DNA from: Buddleja alternifolia
Taxonomy: Eukaryota; Streptophyta; Magnoliopsida; Lamiales; Scrophulariaceae
Reading direction: 5' to 3'
DNA length: 64,000 nucleotides
Assembly: GCA_019426215.1 (NCBI GenBank)
Contig: CM033393.1
Coordinates: 25,360,591 to 25,424,590 of the forward strand
Made by a program: the position numbers and the translations under genes. The notes beneath the pieces were generated by a model. It ran no database searches, was not told the DNA's origin, and was given only the letters and a program-made list of their open reading frames with translations. Positions within the stretch are counted from its first letter, which is position 1. Every line of letters starts with the position of its first letter. This document shows, one piece after another, positions 13,553-24,784 of this stretch.

Positions 13553-15150
13553 AAAAAATGTGCAGAATGTGTAAAAAGTGTGTGTGAAAATGTGTGCAGT
13601 GTATGTAAAAAGTGTGCATTTTGTGTAAAAACTATGCAATGTGTGTAAAAAGTGTGTAGTGTGTGTGAAATTGTGTGCAGTGTGTTTAAAAAGTGTGCAT
13701 TATGTGTAAAATATGTGCAGTATGTGCAAAAAGTGTGTGAAAAATGAGCAATGTGCGTAAAAAGTGTATCGTGTGTGTGAAAATGTGTGTATTGTGTGTA
13801 AAAAGTATGGTGTGTGTATGAAAATGTGAGCAGTGTGTGTAAAAAGTGTGCAGTATGTGTAAAAAGTGTGCAGTGTGTGTGAAAATATGTGTAGTGTGTG
13901 TAAAAGTATGTATTGTGTGTAAAAAGTATGGAGTGTGTGTGAAAATATGGGCAATGTGTGTAAAAAATGTGCATTGTGTGTAAAATGTGTACAGTGCGTG
14001 TAAAAAGTGTATAGTGTGTGTGAAATTGTATGCAATGTGTGTAAAAAATGTGCATTATGTGTAAAATATATGCAGTGTCTGTAAAAAGTGTGCAGTGTAT
14101 GTAAAAAAGTGTGTAGTGTGTGTAAAAAGTGTGTAGTATGTGTAAAAAGTATGGAGTGCGTGTGAAAATGTGCAGTGTGTGTAAAAAGTGTGCATTATGT
14201 TTAAAAAATATGTAGTGTGTGTAAAAAGTTTGCAGTGTGTGTAAATAGTGTGCAGTGTGTGTAAAAAGTATGGAGTGTGTGAAAATGTGGTCAGTGTGTG
14301 TAAAACGTGTGCATTGTGTGTAAAATGTGTGCAATGTGTGTAAAAAAGCGTATAGTGTGTGTAAAAAATATGCAGTGTGTGTAAAAAGTGTGTAGTGTGT
14401 GTGAAATTGTATGCAGTGGGTGTAAAAAGTGTGCATTATGTGTAAAAAATGTGCAGTGTGTGTAAATAGTGTGTGTGAAAATAAGTGCATTGTGTGTAAA
14501 AAGTGTGCTTTATGTGTAAAAAGTATGTAATGTGTGTAAAAAATATGTTGTGTGTGTGAAAAATATGTGCAGTGTGTGTAAAAAGTGTGTTGTGTATGTA
14601 AAAAGTGTGCAGTGTGCGTTAAAAAGTTGCAGTGTGTGTAAAAAATGTGCAGTGTCTGTAAAAAGTTTGCAATGTGTGTAAAAAAATGTGTTGTGTGTGT
14701 CAAAAGTATGAAGTGTATGTGAAATGTGCAGTGTGTGGAAAAAGTGTGCATTATGTGTAAAAAATATGTAGTGTGTGTAAAAAGTTTGCAGTATGTGCAG
14801 TGTGTGTAAAATGTGTGTAATGTATGTAAAAAGTATGGAGTGTGTGTGAAATTGTGGGCAGTGTGTGTAAAAAGTGTGCATTGTGGGTAAAATCTGTGCA
14901 GTGTCTGTAAAAAGTGTGCAGTGTGTGTAAAAAAATATGCAGTGTGTGTAAAAAATGTGCAGTGTATGTGAAAATATGTGCAGTGTATGTAAAAAGTGTG
15001 CATTGTGTGTAAAATGTGTGCAGTGTATGTAAAAAGTGTACAGTATGTATAAAAAGTGTGTAGTGTGTGTGAAAATATGTGCAGTGTGTGTAAAAAAAGT
15101 GTAGTGTGTGTGTAAAAAGTTCGATGTGTGTGTAAATGTGTGTAAAAAGT
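13553..15150 (-). repeat. GT-rich minisatellite, right arm of the foldback
   Basis: The same unit as the left arm in the opposite orientation, typical form GTGTGTAAAAAGTGTGCAGT. The orientation switches within a few bases around 13551-13556. About 1.6 kb. The two arms can pair with each other over most of their length, so a transcript across the locus would form a long imperfect hairpin. Confidence 0.93.
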
Positions 15151-15730
15151 GCGTTGATTTTAGTTGGAGTGGATTTCAAATGACAGGATATGGAAGCGGA
15201 TTTGAAATCCATTAGAAAATGGGCTTCAAATACACTCAGCCCTAAAATGGATTTGAAATCCATTCATTTAAAATTGGGACCAAACAGCAAAGAATGGATT
15301 TGAGCAGGGGATTTGAAATCCCCATGTTCAAATCCATCAATCTGAACACAACCTAAAATCATTCCGTTGTTCTAACCCTAATTAAAGAACTGAACGCTTA
15401 AACCTAATTGGTGATAGTATTTAAATCTTGAGTCTAAATTAACTTTATCAAAACAATCTTCAAGTAGACACTCAGCCAAGCGCCTACATTTTCAAGCGTC
15501 CACAACATTTTGAATACGAAAATTTTTGAAGTCGAAAAAGACTTCAGAGTCTATTTAACCCCCTCAAGACATTTTCGTATGCCACTTGGGACCAACAATT
15601 TTCTTTCCTTATTTTGTTTTGAAGTTTTCTGTTCAACAGGAGCATTATATTTGCCCATTGTAAGTTGATATGCATTTTCATGCAGCAATTTATTATAATT
15701 TTGATGGGAGTGAGTGAGATATATATCTAG

Positions 15731-16085
15731 GGGTTTTTTATTTGATTAATACAAAAAAAAAAATCTCAAAATGATATAATTTTAAAATCATTATTTTTAT
15801 AATATAAGATGGCATTTGAAATGCCGTCTTCATCGAATTTTCTCTTTTTTTTAATGAAAATTAGAAGACGACATTTTAAATGTCGTCTTCAATTTAAATT
15901 TTTTTTAAATTATGAACAGTGAAGACGACATTTAAAATGTTGTCTTCACTGTTCATTAAATTTAAAAATAATTTTTAATTTCAAACAGTGAAGACGATAT
16001 TTTAAATGTTGTCTTCACTGTTCATAATTTTAAAAAAAATTAAATTGAAGACGACATTTTAAATGTCGTCTTCAGTTAAAAAAAA
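15731..16085 (+). repeat. left MULE terminal inverted repeat with five palindromes
   Basis: Matches the right end in inverted orientation. It contains five imperfect palindromes of the form GAAGACGACATTT followed by its reverse complement, at about 15813, 15862, 15914, 15983 and 16046. Two of them are extended by an outer arm AACAGT/ACTGTT. The innermost limit of the repeat is approximate. Confidence 0.85.
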
Positions 16086-16406
16086 ATTTTAAAAATTATG
16101 AAGCAATGACTAAAATGAAAATTTTCAACCGGTTAGGGTTAAAATTATTTTCAAAAGCCGACTAAAAAGAAAATTTGCAATTTTCTTTTTTTTTTTCGGA
16201 AATTGTTAGGGTACGTTAGGGCTAAAATGAAAATTTTCAACCTTGTTCATTTTTCATCGTTGATAATTTTCATTTTTCTACCTTGTTGATAATTGTAACA
16301 ATTGACTTTAAATTTCAAAAAAGTTCTAATTCTAATTTTATATTTTATTTTACAAATAACAAAAATATCATTTAAGTGGTTTATTGAAAATGAAAATCAT
16401 GATTAT

Positions 16407-19061
16407 CTAAAAATGTCCCCCAGTACCACAAGGACGTGGTCACCTATTTCTACGATCTCTAACTATTTGCTCATCTTCATGAGCACGGGAATCATAATAG
16501 TGACGTTGCATCTCAGAAGGTTGTGTTTCTTCATCGTCACAAGTACTACTATCATTCAAATTAATCTCATGACGAGTTGATGCAGTTGTCCCACTTGACT
16601 CTCCGCAATCACGATATGCCGTACTCAATACCGGCCATGGGATGGGAGAAGCGTTGAATACTGGGCGTGAAGGCGCAAATGCAGGTGCAAGCCCGAGGTC
16701 TAGAAAAGACATATCCACCTGTCCAGATAAAAATTCTCCATGTGCCACCAATGGAGTATATGGAAATTGATCGTTTTGTTGTAGTGGCTGAGGTACGTAA
16801 CAATCTTCCTGAATATTTCCACATGCCGATACAAGGGGTGCTGATGTAAATGGATCTGGAATAGCTATTCCAGAAGACAAATACTGAGGGATGCTATAAG
16901 AAGTTGAAGCACCGCCAGTAAATAGCTGATCAGGGACATGATATGACTCTGGAGCACTAACAGAAAATGTATGATCAGGTCTATGATTGGATGTTGATGG
17001 ACCTACTCCATCTTCAGAACCACGGGACCTCATGCTACGAGTTCTCCTTCTTGTTCTTCTTCTTTGCCCAACCTCTGGTGCCTCTGTTTGGTCGTTCGTC
17101 AAAACATCTGTTGACTGTCGGCGTGTGGCGATTGTATGGACGTTGATAGCTATGGATCTATGTTGGTCCACCAATGAGTTCAATCCATCTATGTCATGAA
17201 GCCTATGATCACATCCAATCGCCATAGCTCACATCTGACCAGCCTGAAATGGTATAGAATGTAGTAAATAAGAAGAACTAATTGATTTATAGAAACTTAA
17301 GCTCGCAAATTATAAGTAACTTTTCTCTTTACGTACCACAATTTCCCACAATGGTGCCTCCCCCGGTTGGAATCCCGACTGGACGACATGCATAGTAGGT
17401 GATATATAACGACGTGTAATTTTATCATACCACTCGTCATATCTACCTTCTGTAGTGCATTCGTCAATGATATTGTCTCCCCACACCGACCGGACAAATC
17501 GATCATTCCACATTGTAATGTAGTCCCTGTGGAATGTCTCCCAGTTCCGGTTTACACGTCCCCTGTGGTCGATTGTATGCAAGTAGAAATTATTAAATTG
17601 AGGCTCACGAGGAATCCCTTGTCGTTGTCCAAACTGCCGTAAAACTCGTTCGGGATAATGCCCCTCAATGAGGGCGTAGAATATCAATGGACAAGATGAT
17701 TTCCACACTCTCAGTTCAAGACATTCACGTGGCAAAAATTGGATTTCCGTGTCACTCATGTTATATGGCTGCCAATCAAACTGCAACAAGAGAAACATAC
17801 TTAAAAATGTAATACTAAGATGGACGTTTCATAATATTATGCATATCAAATTATCTTGCTTACCTGACTCAACAACATAAGATCAAGGGCTTCTCTAATT
17901 GGTCCTAAGGCATTATGAAACGTATCTACGTATGTGAACTCACAATTCCACCTGAGACCACAAACAAGTTATTTTTGTTATGATATAACATCTATTCTCC
18001 TAGATTCTTTTATTTTGTTTTTTGGTAAATTTATTCTCTTAAAATTCATTTCTATAAAAGACTTTGAAACACAATACACTATCTTGCGCCATATGGAGGA
18101 ATTGGAAGTATTACTTCATTATGCACATTTGTCACGGGAACCATGTCAATCCTACGATTCGTGATATTGGGTCTCAGAACCGATATTCTTGACCGTGCCC
18201 AAATCTGCAAGAGGTTATATAAATAAATTATTATAATAAACAAAACAACAATCAACAATAGTGCATTAATTTCAAATGTTGATTAACCTGCAACAACTGC
18301 AATGGACCACCGATATTTAATTGTCCTCTCTGACATGCTCTGCATAACTCCCGGTATAAGTGTGCCAAGACAGAACTACCCCAACTATAGTGGTGAACTT
18401 GAGAAACATGTTTCAATTTAGTCACCCACAAAAGTGGAACACAATCCCCTGTGGTGTCCGGACACATAACACCACCCAAAAGCAACAATGCACATGTGCG
18501 TGCAACTTTTTCTACTTGTAAATGTGTACTATCATCCGTAATTGTGGAAGTTTCCAAATGGTTGACTAAGACTCTTATCTTAATACGGTACCCTATTAAA
18601 TCTTCTTGTTCAATCCATAAGCCTAAAAGATTATAACATAACTCCTGCCATTCAGGTAGTGACCTTACTTTATCTTTACTAGTAGTAGCCTTACCGTCGA
18701 GTGGGAGACCCCAAATAATAGCGACATCTTGTAAAGTAATAGTCGCTTCTCCTACTTAAAGATGAAAAGTATGAGTTTCACTACGCCATCTCTCAACTAG
18801 CGCGGTGATCAAGGCCACGTCATGGCTAAACCACCCAAACGAGTATACACCATAGAATCCCATCTGGTGTAACATAGAGAGTACGCGAGTATGGGGTTCG
18901 TCATTCACAACTTGCTGCCAAAACAAATTATCTCCTCGTCTCACTCGAAGGAGTAAATCTTTCTTTTCTACATCTTGATTGAGCACATCTTGAGATCTAT
19001 GATTACATTGATCTCGTAATACACTAGTATCAACTAGTCCATATATCAATGAAGCATCCAT
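16407..19061 (-). pseudogene. plant mobile domain (MAIN/MAIL-like) protein, five exons, degenerate
   Basis: Recognised by blocks typical of the plant mobile domain: GFYGVYSFGWFSHDVALITA and LVERWRSETHTFHL, then TITLQDVAIIWGLPLDG, CALLLLGGVMCPDT, and VLRQFGQRQGIP with TRRYISP. Consistent exons with splice sites are 19061-18288, 18204-18083, 17951-17864, 17780-17337 and 17243-16407. Breaks: in-frame stop at 18756-18758, an AT instead of GT at the second donor (18082-18081), a stop at 17229-17231 and a stop at 16440-16442 ten codons before the end. The last exon is a low-complexity Ser/Pro/Arg tail. Host proteins of this family (MAIN, MAIL) act in the nucleus in transposon silencing and meristem maintenance; many copies travel inside transposons, as here. 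The role inside the element is unknown. Confidence 0.85.
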
Positions 19062-19183
19062 CCTACATTTAAATATAACAGAAATATTAATACGTTAATA
19101 TATTAGAATAATAACTAATATTGGGATTGAAGAATTGAAATTTAAAGAAATATTTTTAAAAAAACATCCGAATTAAAAAAAAT

Positions 19184-19375
19184 CGAAATAGAAGACGACA
19201 TTTAAAATGTCGTCTTCTATTTCAAATTAAAAAAATCGAAATAGAAGATGACATTTTAAATGTCGTCTTCTATTTTCGAATTAAAAAAACTGAAATAGAA
19301 GACGACATTTTAAATATCGTCTGCTATTTTCGAATTTAAAAAAAACGAAATAGAAGACGACATTTTAAATGTTGC
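19184..19375 (+). repeat. internal MULE palindrome array
   Basis: Three and a half units of the terminal-repeat palindrome (GAAGACGACATTT and its inverse, here with GAAATA/TATTTC outer arms), in the 120-310 bp upstream of the start codon of the mobile domain gene. The fourth unit is cut by the LTR element and its right arm continues at 24780. Confidence 0.85.
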
Positions 19376-20857
19376 TGACACGCTAGAAGCTAACGTGCTT
19401 TGGTAGCAAGTGCACTAGTCGTGATAGTAATAAAAGTGGACTAAAAGTCCGGGTTGTCGAACCACAAGGACTAGGTATTTTAGTTTATGATTAATGAAAA
19501 TGGACAAAAGTAAATTGCAATAAATCGAGTATGTAAGCGAAGAACAAAAGAGAAACGGACTATAGATTAAATCTCAAGAGTGATAAAATGACTAAGGCAC
19601 ATGCTACAACCTAATCTACTCATCAATATACGTGAGCTACTCTTCGAATTATTAAACTCCTATTGTTTTGGTGGAAACTCCTTAATTAACTATTACCCGA
19701 TGTCTCGGCACATAATAATCCTATGATTAATTGACGGTTCTCTAAATATGTCTATCCGAGAATCTAATCAATAGCCACGCATTAAAGTTCTAGAGCTTCC
19801 CCGGATAAACCCGGCTAACAGCACCCGGAAATCTCTACCTATTTCTAGGGGCAATTCCACATTTGTTTCGGATGATGTGTTGATTCCTTTGAACCCTAAT
19901 CTATCTTCTCTCGAATGACTAGATTAGGCAAGATAGCAAGCATATGGTGATCAAGCACATGATTGTGATAAAAGCACAAAATCAACACACAAAGCAACAG
20001 GAGAATTAATACGAAAATTAACTTCACATATATTGATTTGTAAATTAGGCCTTCACATGGCCTTAGTTCCACAAAATCAGCTCATCATCAATAAGTCAAG
20101 AAGATCTAGAACAAACATATACATAGTTATTAACATAAACATGTAAATGAAATGCAAGTAAAACTCCCTAAGGCTTAAATGATGATGAATCCTTGCTTGT
20201 AGCTTCAATCTCCCTGCTTCCCCTTCTTAGAGTGATGAAAAGATGGCTCAAATCCCAGAAAATGGCTTCCGAACTCCCAGATTTTGAACCCCCATTCAGT
20301 GCTGAAAATTTCCATAAATAGGTTCCAAAAACGGTTACGACGGCGCCCAGGCGCGGCCGACGTGGCACTGTTGTCTTGGGGAAAAAGTAAGGGAGATGCC
20401 CAGGTGTGATTTCTGGCGTTCGGGCGCAGGAGAGCTCAAGCCTAGGCGCGGAATGTTTGGCCCCTGGGCGTGCGTCTGCGCAGCTTTTGTCTTCAGTAAT
20501 CGTCTGGCGCCTAGGCGCGGGATCTTTCACGCTTGGGCGCTGTGCTGCGAAACTTCACTGGCCGGCGCCTAGGCGTAGTGAATATCCCGCTGGGGCGCCG
20601 GTCTGCGAAGCATGTCCTGATGTAATTGTCTGGCGCCTAGGCGTGGTGAATCTCGCGCTTGGGCGCCATGCTGCAAAGCATCTTGGCATGAACTTATTTA
20701 ATACGTCGTTTTTCCGCCCTTTCTCCGTTTGCATCCATTTACAACCTGAGATCACTCCACACACGGATTAAACGCAAATGTGGCAAGAGTCAAGCGATAA
20801 ATGAACCTAAACCATAAACAAAATGGACTTCAAAACACGTAAAAATGGCTCTTATCA
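19376..20857 (-). repeat. 3' LTR of the Ty3-type element
   Basis: Plus-strand ends TGACACGC and CTTATCA, i.e. TGATAAG...GTGTCA on the element strand. Same length as the partner at 23298-24779. Confidence 0.93.
20345..20690. repeat. GC-rich tandem repeats within the LTR
   Basis: In an otherwise AT-rich LTR, units of roughly 60-75 bp repeat four times around a core GGCGCCTAGGCG, with GGGCGCC and CTGCGAAGC motifs following. The copy in the other LTR is at about 24267-24612. Very CpG-rich. The reading frames it opens on both strands are repeat artefacts. Confidence 0.75.
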
Positions 20858-20890
20858 ACCCCCCCCCCCCCCACACACACACACACACAC
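20858..20890 (-). other. polypurine tract of the Ty3-type element
   Basis: Directly beside the LTR end: on the element strand a (GT)n stretch and about 14 G residues followed by TT and the LTR start TGATAAG. It fits the position of a plus-strand primer site that has expanded into a microsatellite. Confidence 0.7.
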
Positions 20891-22562
20891 TTATCAATTG
20901 CTCGTCCTCGAGCAATAAAAACAATAAGATAAGAAAACATCATCAAACGCGGAAGGGACAAAAAGAAAGAAAAGGAACTACCTAACTCACTTTCATGGAG
21001 TACACGGTTGCATTTAGCAAATGCAACAAGCCTTTGAACCCTTGAGTTACCTCAAAGGACGAGTTATAGTCTCGTGAGGGTTTGCGTACGATATACCAAC
21101 AAAATTGAAGGATGTTATGCTCAAACCAACCGAGACAACTTGAAATAAGAACTATGATGCAATGACACGAATCAAGTGACAATAAAGCTCAAAAATATGT
21201 ACACAAATGAAGACAATGCTCATTCAACACCTAGATTTGAACCAATTTTTAAATGGTGTAGTGGGATAAGATCTAGGACATTATGATCAAAAGGCATCCC
21301 TACCATGCTCGGAAACATTCCCCATATGTACCAACTTTCGATAGATCATAAAGCTCATCGAATCATAGGAACCTTTAAGGTTAAATTGTGCTCACTTCCA
21401 TTCACTTTACATTGACATTTCACGCTTTGAACGATTTAATCTTATAACGACATAAGGCCTCGTGCGATGTTCTACCCCTTTAGATCTTCTTTGCCACCCA
21501 TGTAACGGGCTTTGGGTCAACAAATCCCAAACCAGAGGGTTTTAGGGTGCTAAGTGTTAAGACACTCCTACGAACTTAATCACCCGAGTGGCAAAGGCCA
21601 CGAAATAGAACGAGGTCTTTTATTCAACTCATTCCCGATTGGCTTGAGCAAAGCTCAAATTAGCTCAACGAGTATAGTATATAGGCAATGGTGCTTTGAT
21701 GACCTCCAATACTCGTTGGCCTGACCGAATTTCCGAGGTTATACCAATCTTATCTCAATCATTCATTCAACTAACACAATTATGAACCCCTAAGCAACTA
21801 ATCATCTCAAAACAACATGAAAAATCTAGGTTAATATATCCGCGGGTGCTCCTCACATGTCTCGGGATGGGAAACCCTTTTCAATCCCTCTACCTTTGAC
21901 TTATGTGCAACGTGTATCATCTAAGGAAGATTGACTCTCAACTAAGGTTGAAATGAGCATAATCAAGATGTGTAATTTTTCATTTTAGACCATTAATATA
22001 AATATACAAGATATCATGCCATTGTCTCGAGTTCTCAAGTCTAATTGCACCAATTGGCAAGCTAATATCCTAGAACAAAAATTTTAGTATGCATGATCTT
22101 CCTCAAAAAATTAGAGCACAACACATGCAATAGCAACGGTTCCCCCAAACTTGAGCTAAAAATAAGATTACACGACATATAGATACCTTCCCCCCCACAC
22201 TTAAACTCAACATTGCCCTCAATGTTGACGCAATCATACATACTCAAAAGGGGAGTAAACGAGAGTACTTACAACAAGGGTGCTGAAAAGCAACCCTTAA
22301 TCACATGAAATCCGCTCCAAGCTCAAATCCGCAAAGAAAAATTCTCCAAAGCAAAAGTCTTCTACTACGTGTCATGTACTCACAATACAAACCATCAAGA
22401 CTTAACGAAAAGCATGCCAAAAGTGCATGCTTGAACATAAGATAAAGAAACAAAACTAAACATGACAAAAACGAAAGCAAGAAGAAAAGAAAACTTACAA
22501 ACTTAGGTTGCCTCCCAAGAAGAGCTCTTTTAAAGTCCTTAGCTTGACTTTACCGAGTCGGC
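20891..22562. other. non-coding interior of the Ty3-type element
   Basis: No supported frame or domain on either strand. The sequence is ordinary AT-rich plant DNA. It lies 3' of the 210-codon frame in element orientation, where pol would be expected; pol is absent. Confidence 0.6.
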
Positions 22563-23195
22563 TCAAGGAGGATGACGTATGAATGCTTTGTTCACTCTCC
22601 AATCAAGAATGAAACTTGGCCCGATGTTTGTGAAAAGTAGCTTGAGTAGGGACCAAGCAATCATCCACTCGAGAATTTTTGTATGGTCCCTCAACACCTC
22701 AATTACTCTTTCTTCCCCATGCGTCAGGTGATGGTGTGGACTTTTCTCCAAGCTACAGACAATATCTTGTTTTTCTTCACCCATCACGTTGACATATGCG
22801 GAGTCCACAATGTAGGGATGTAGAAGATGATTGGTTCGTTTTTCCTGAAAGTGCTCAACACTAAAAGGATCAAAAGCATCAATGTATAAATACAAATCAA
22901 AATCAAGTGGATGCTCAAAAACCTCATAGCTATCAACATTAACCATGTCATCTTCTATATTCAATGACAACTTACCCTTATTGGTATCGAGTACCAATTT
23001 ACTTGTGATTAGGGGAGATGGTAAAGGAACTTCAACCGGTTGAGAAGGTGTAGGATTGGAAGGCTCGGTGCTAGAAGTTTCTACCTCGAACGCTCCGGTG
23101 TGGCTATCAGAAAGCTCAAGTGTGCTATATAGTAACCTTTCCAATTCTGCTACTATTTCAAACGCTTGAATGTTAAACTCATCACGCTTTGGCAT
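22563..23195 (-). CDS. short ORF of non-autonomous Ty3-type element, unknown
   Basis: First ATG at 23195 gives 210 codons to 22563. It begins MPKRDEF, has a Ser/Thr/Pro/Glu-rich middle (about residues 50-80), acidic stretches, and a C-terminus with FILDWRVNKAFIRHPP. No zinc knuckle, protease or RT motif. It starts about 80 bp after the primer binding site, the place where gag would begin, so it may be a gag remnant or an unrelated passenger. I do not recognise the family. An alternative longer start upstream uses non-ATG codons and is unlikely. Confidence 0.45.
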   Translation of the reverse strand: MPKRDEFNIQAFEIVAELERLLYSTLELSDSHTGAFEVETSSTEPSNPTPSQPVEVPLPSPLITSKLVLDTNKGKLSLNIEDDMVNVDSYEVFEHPLDFDLYLYIDAFDPFSVEHFQEKRTNHLLHPYIVDSAYVNVMGEEKQDIVCSLEKSPHHHLTHGEERVIEVLRDHTKILEWMIAWSLLKLLFTNIGPSFILDWRVNKAFIRHPP

Positions 23196-23273
23196 TGGAA
23201 AAAAAAACAAAATGAAATAAATCAAAGCAAAACCAAGTATGTACAATAAAATCAAAAACTAAAATAAACCAAG

Positions 23274-23291
23274 TCCCCGACAACGGCGCCT
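23274..23291 (-). other. primer binding site of the Ty3-type element
   Basis: On the minus strand six bases after the right LTR stands AGGCGCCGTTGTCGGGGA. It differs at two positions from the site TGGCGCCGTTGCCGGGGA known from Tat/Athila-type elements (usually ascribed to tRNA-Asp). This sets element orientation and supports a Ty3 affiliation. Confidence 0.75.
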
Positions 23292-23297
23292 AAAACT

Positions 23298-24779
23298 TGA
23301 CACGCTAGAAGCTAACGTGCTTTGGTAGCAAGTGCACTAGTCGTGATAGTAATAAAAGTGGACTAAAAGTCCGGGTTGTCGAACCACAAGGACTAGGTAT
23401 TTTAGTTTATGATTAATGAAAATGGACAAAAGTAAATTGCAATAAATCAAGTAAGCAAGCGAAGAACAAAAGAGAAATGGACTATAGATTAAATCTCAAG
23501 AGTGATAAAATGACTAAGCCACATGCTACAACCTAATCTACTCATCAATATACGTGAGCTACTCTTCGAATTATTAGACTCCTATTGTTTTGGTGGAAAC
23601 TCCTTAATTAACTATTACCCGATGTCTCGGCACATAATAATCCTATGATTAATTGACTGTTCTCTAAATATGTCTATTCGAGATTCTAATCAATAGCCAC
23701 GCATTAAAGTTCTAGAGCTTCTCCTGATAAACCCGGCTAACAGCACCCGGAAATCTCTACCTATTTCTAGGGGCAATTCCACATTTGTTTCGGATGATGT
23801 GTTGATTCCTTTGAACCCTAATCTATCTTCTCTCGAATGACTAGATTAGGCAAGATAGCAAGCATATGGTGATCAAGCACATGATTGTGATAAAAGCACA
23901 AAATCAACACACAAAGCAACAGGAGAATTAATACGAAAATTAACTTCACATATATTGATTTGTAAATTAGGCCTTCACATGGCCTTAGTTCCACAAAATC
24001 AGCTCATCATCAATAAGTCAAGAAGATCTAGAACAAACATATACATAGTTATTAACATAAACATGTAAATGAAATGCAAGTAAAACTCCCTAAGGCTTAA
24101 ATGATGATGAATCCTTGCTTGTAGCTTCAATCTCCCTGCCTCCCCTTCTTAGAGTGATGAAAAGATGGCTTAAATCCCAGAAAATGGCCTCCCAACTCCC
24201 AGATTTCGAACCCCCATTCAGTGCTAAAAATTTCCATAAATAGGTTCCAAAAACGGTTACGACGACGCCCAGGCGCGGCCGACGTGGCACTGTTGTCTTG
24301 GGGGAAAAGTAAGGGAGATGCCCAGGCGTGATTTCTGGCACTCGGGCGTGGGAGGGCTCAAGCCTAGGCGCGGAATGTTTGGCCCCTGGGCGTGCGTCTG
24401 CGCAGCTTTTGTCTTCAGTAATCGTCTGGCGCCTAGGCGCGGGATCTTTCACGCTTGGGCGCCGTGCTGCGAAACTTCACTGGTCGGTGCCTAGGCGTAG
24501 TGAATATCCCGCTGGGGCGCCGGTCTGCGAAGCATGTCCTGATATAATTGTCTGGCGCCTAGGCGTGGTGAATCTCGCGCTTGGGCGCCATGCTGCGAAG
24601 CATCTTGGCATGAACTTGTTTAATACGTCGTTTTTCCGCCCTTTCTCCGTTTGCATCCATTTACAACCTGAAATCACTCCACACACAGATTAAACGCAAA
24701 TGTGGCAAGAGTCAAGCGATAAATGAACCTAAACCATAAACAAAACGGACTTCAAAACACGTAAAAACGGCTCTTATCA
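23298..24779 (-). repeat. 5' LTR of the Ty3-type element
   Basis: 1482 bp, direct copy of 19376-20857, adjacent to the primer binding site, therefore the 5' LTR on the minus strand. Confidence 0.93.
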
Positions 24780-24784
24780 GTCGC

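Larger units (their letters stand above)
11296..15353. mobile_element. PIF/Tourist-like foldback element with minisatellite arms
   Basis: Ends are inverted repeats: GGTTGTGTTTGGATTGATGG at the left and its counterpart ending GAACACAACC at the right. It is flanked by TAA (11293-11295 and 15354-15356), the 3-bp target pattern of PIF/Harbinger-type elements. The flanking LTR aligns without a gap when element plus one TAA are removed. Outer parts of about 200 bp are rich in inverted GGATTTGAAATCC-like motifs. The interior is two opposed minisatellite arms. No transposase is present, so it is non-autonomous. At 4058 bp it is far larger than ordinary MITEs of this type. Confidence 0.85.
1..15597 (+). 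mobile_element. Sirevirus-like Ty1/copia element, 5' part outside window, inactive
   Basis: The window opens inside pol of a copia element and follows it to the end of its 3' LTR. Order seen: reverse transcriptase and RNase H (21-1499), a spacer and a very long post-pol frame (2311-9727 with interruptions), a polypurine tract (9985-9998) and the 3' LTR (9999-15597). A long frame between pol and the 3' LTR is the layout known from Sireviruses (SIRE1/Maximus); that lineage assignment is inference. Three later insertions split it: an antisense solo LTR of its own family, a solo LTR of another copia family, and a foldback element inside the 3' LTR. Multiple stops show it is dead. Confidence 0.85.
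9999..15597 (+). repeat. 3' LTR of the Sirevirus-like element, interrupted
   Basis: TG...CA-bounded. Without the foldback insertion (11296-15353 plus one TAA) it measures about 1538 bp, close to the 1563 bp of the antisense solo LTR at 3055-4617, with which it aligns in inverted orientation at both ends. The 5' partner lies outside the window. Confidence 0.88.
19376..24779 (-). mobile_element. non-autonomous Ty3-type LTR element (LARD-like)
   Basis: Two direct LTRs of 1482 bp each flank a 2440-bp interior. Target duplication is GTTGC (19371-19375) versus GTCGC (24780-24784), one mismatch. Orientation is minus: next to the right LTR lies a primer binding site of the Tat/Athila type, next to the left LTR a poly-G polypurine tract. 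No gag, protease, integrase or RT is visible; the only longer frame is a 210-codon one of unknown nature. The two LTRs differ at scattered single positions (a few percent by eye), so insertion is fairly recent relative to the decayed Sirevirus. Movement would need enzymes from a relative. Confidence 0.92.

Noticed and set aside
11510..15150. Possible CRISPR array or telomeric repeat
   Set aside because: No unique spacers and the unit is not TTTAGGG; it is an inverted minisatellite in a plant transposon.
11477..15263. Long open frames (up to 485 codons) on both strands
   Set aside because: They are the translation of a degenerate 20-bp minisatellite in several frames at once (Tyr/Phe/Leu/His/Thr repeats); no codon structure or start context.
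15605..15720. Exon-like piece with acceptor TTCAACAG and donor-like GTAAGT near the MULE edge
   Set aside because: Only about 20 bp, no partner exon, and on the strand opposite to the short frame at 31264; chance is more likely.
20168..20771. Three overlapping frames of 69-121 codons, repeated at 24090-24693
   Set aside because: Both copies lie in LTRs and are opened by GC-rich tandem units; frames overlap on opposite strands and encode nothing recognisable.
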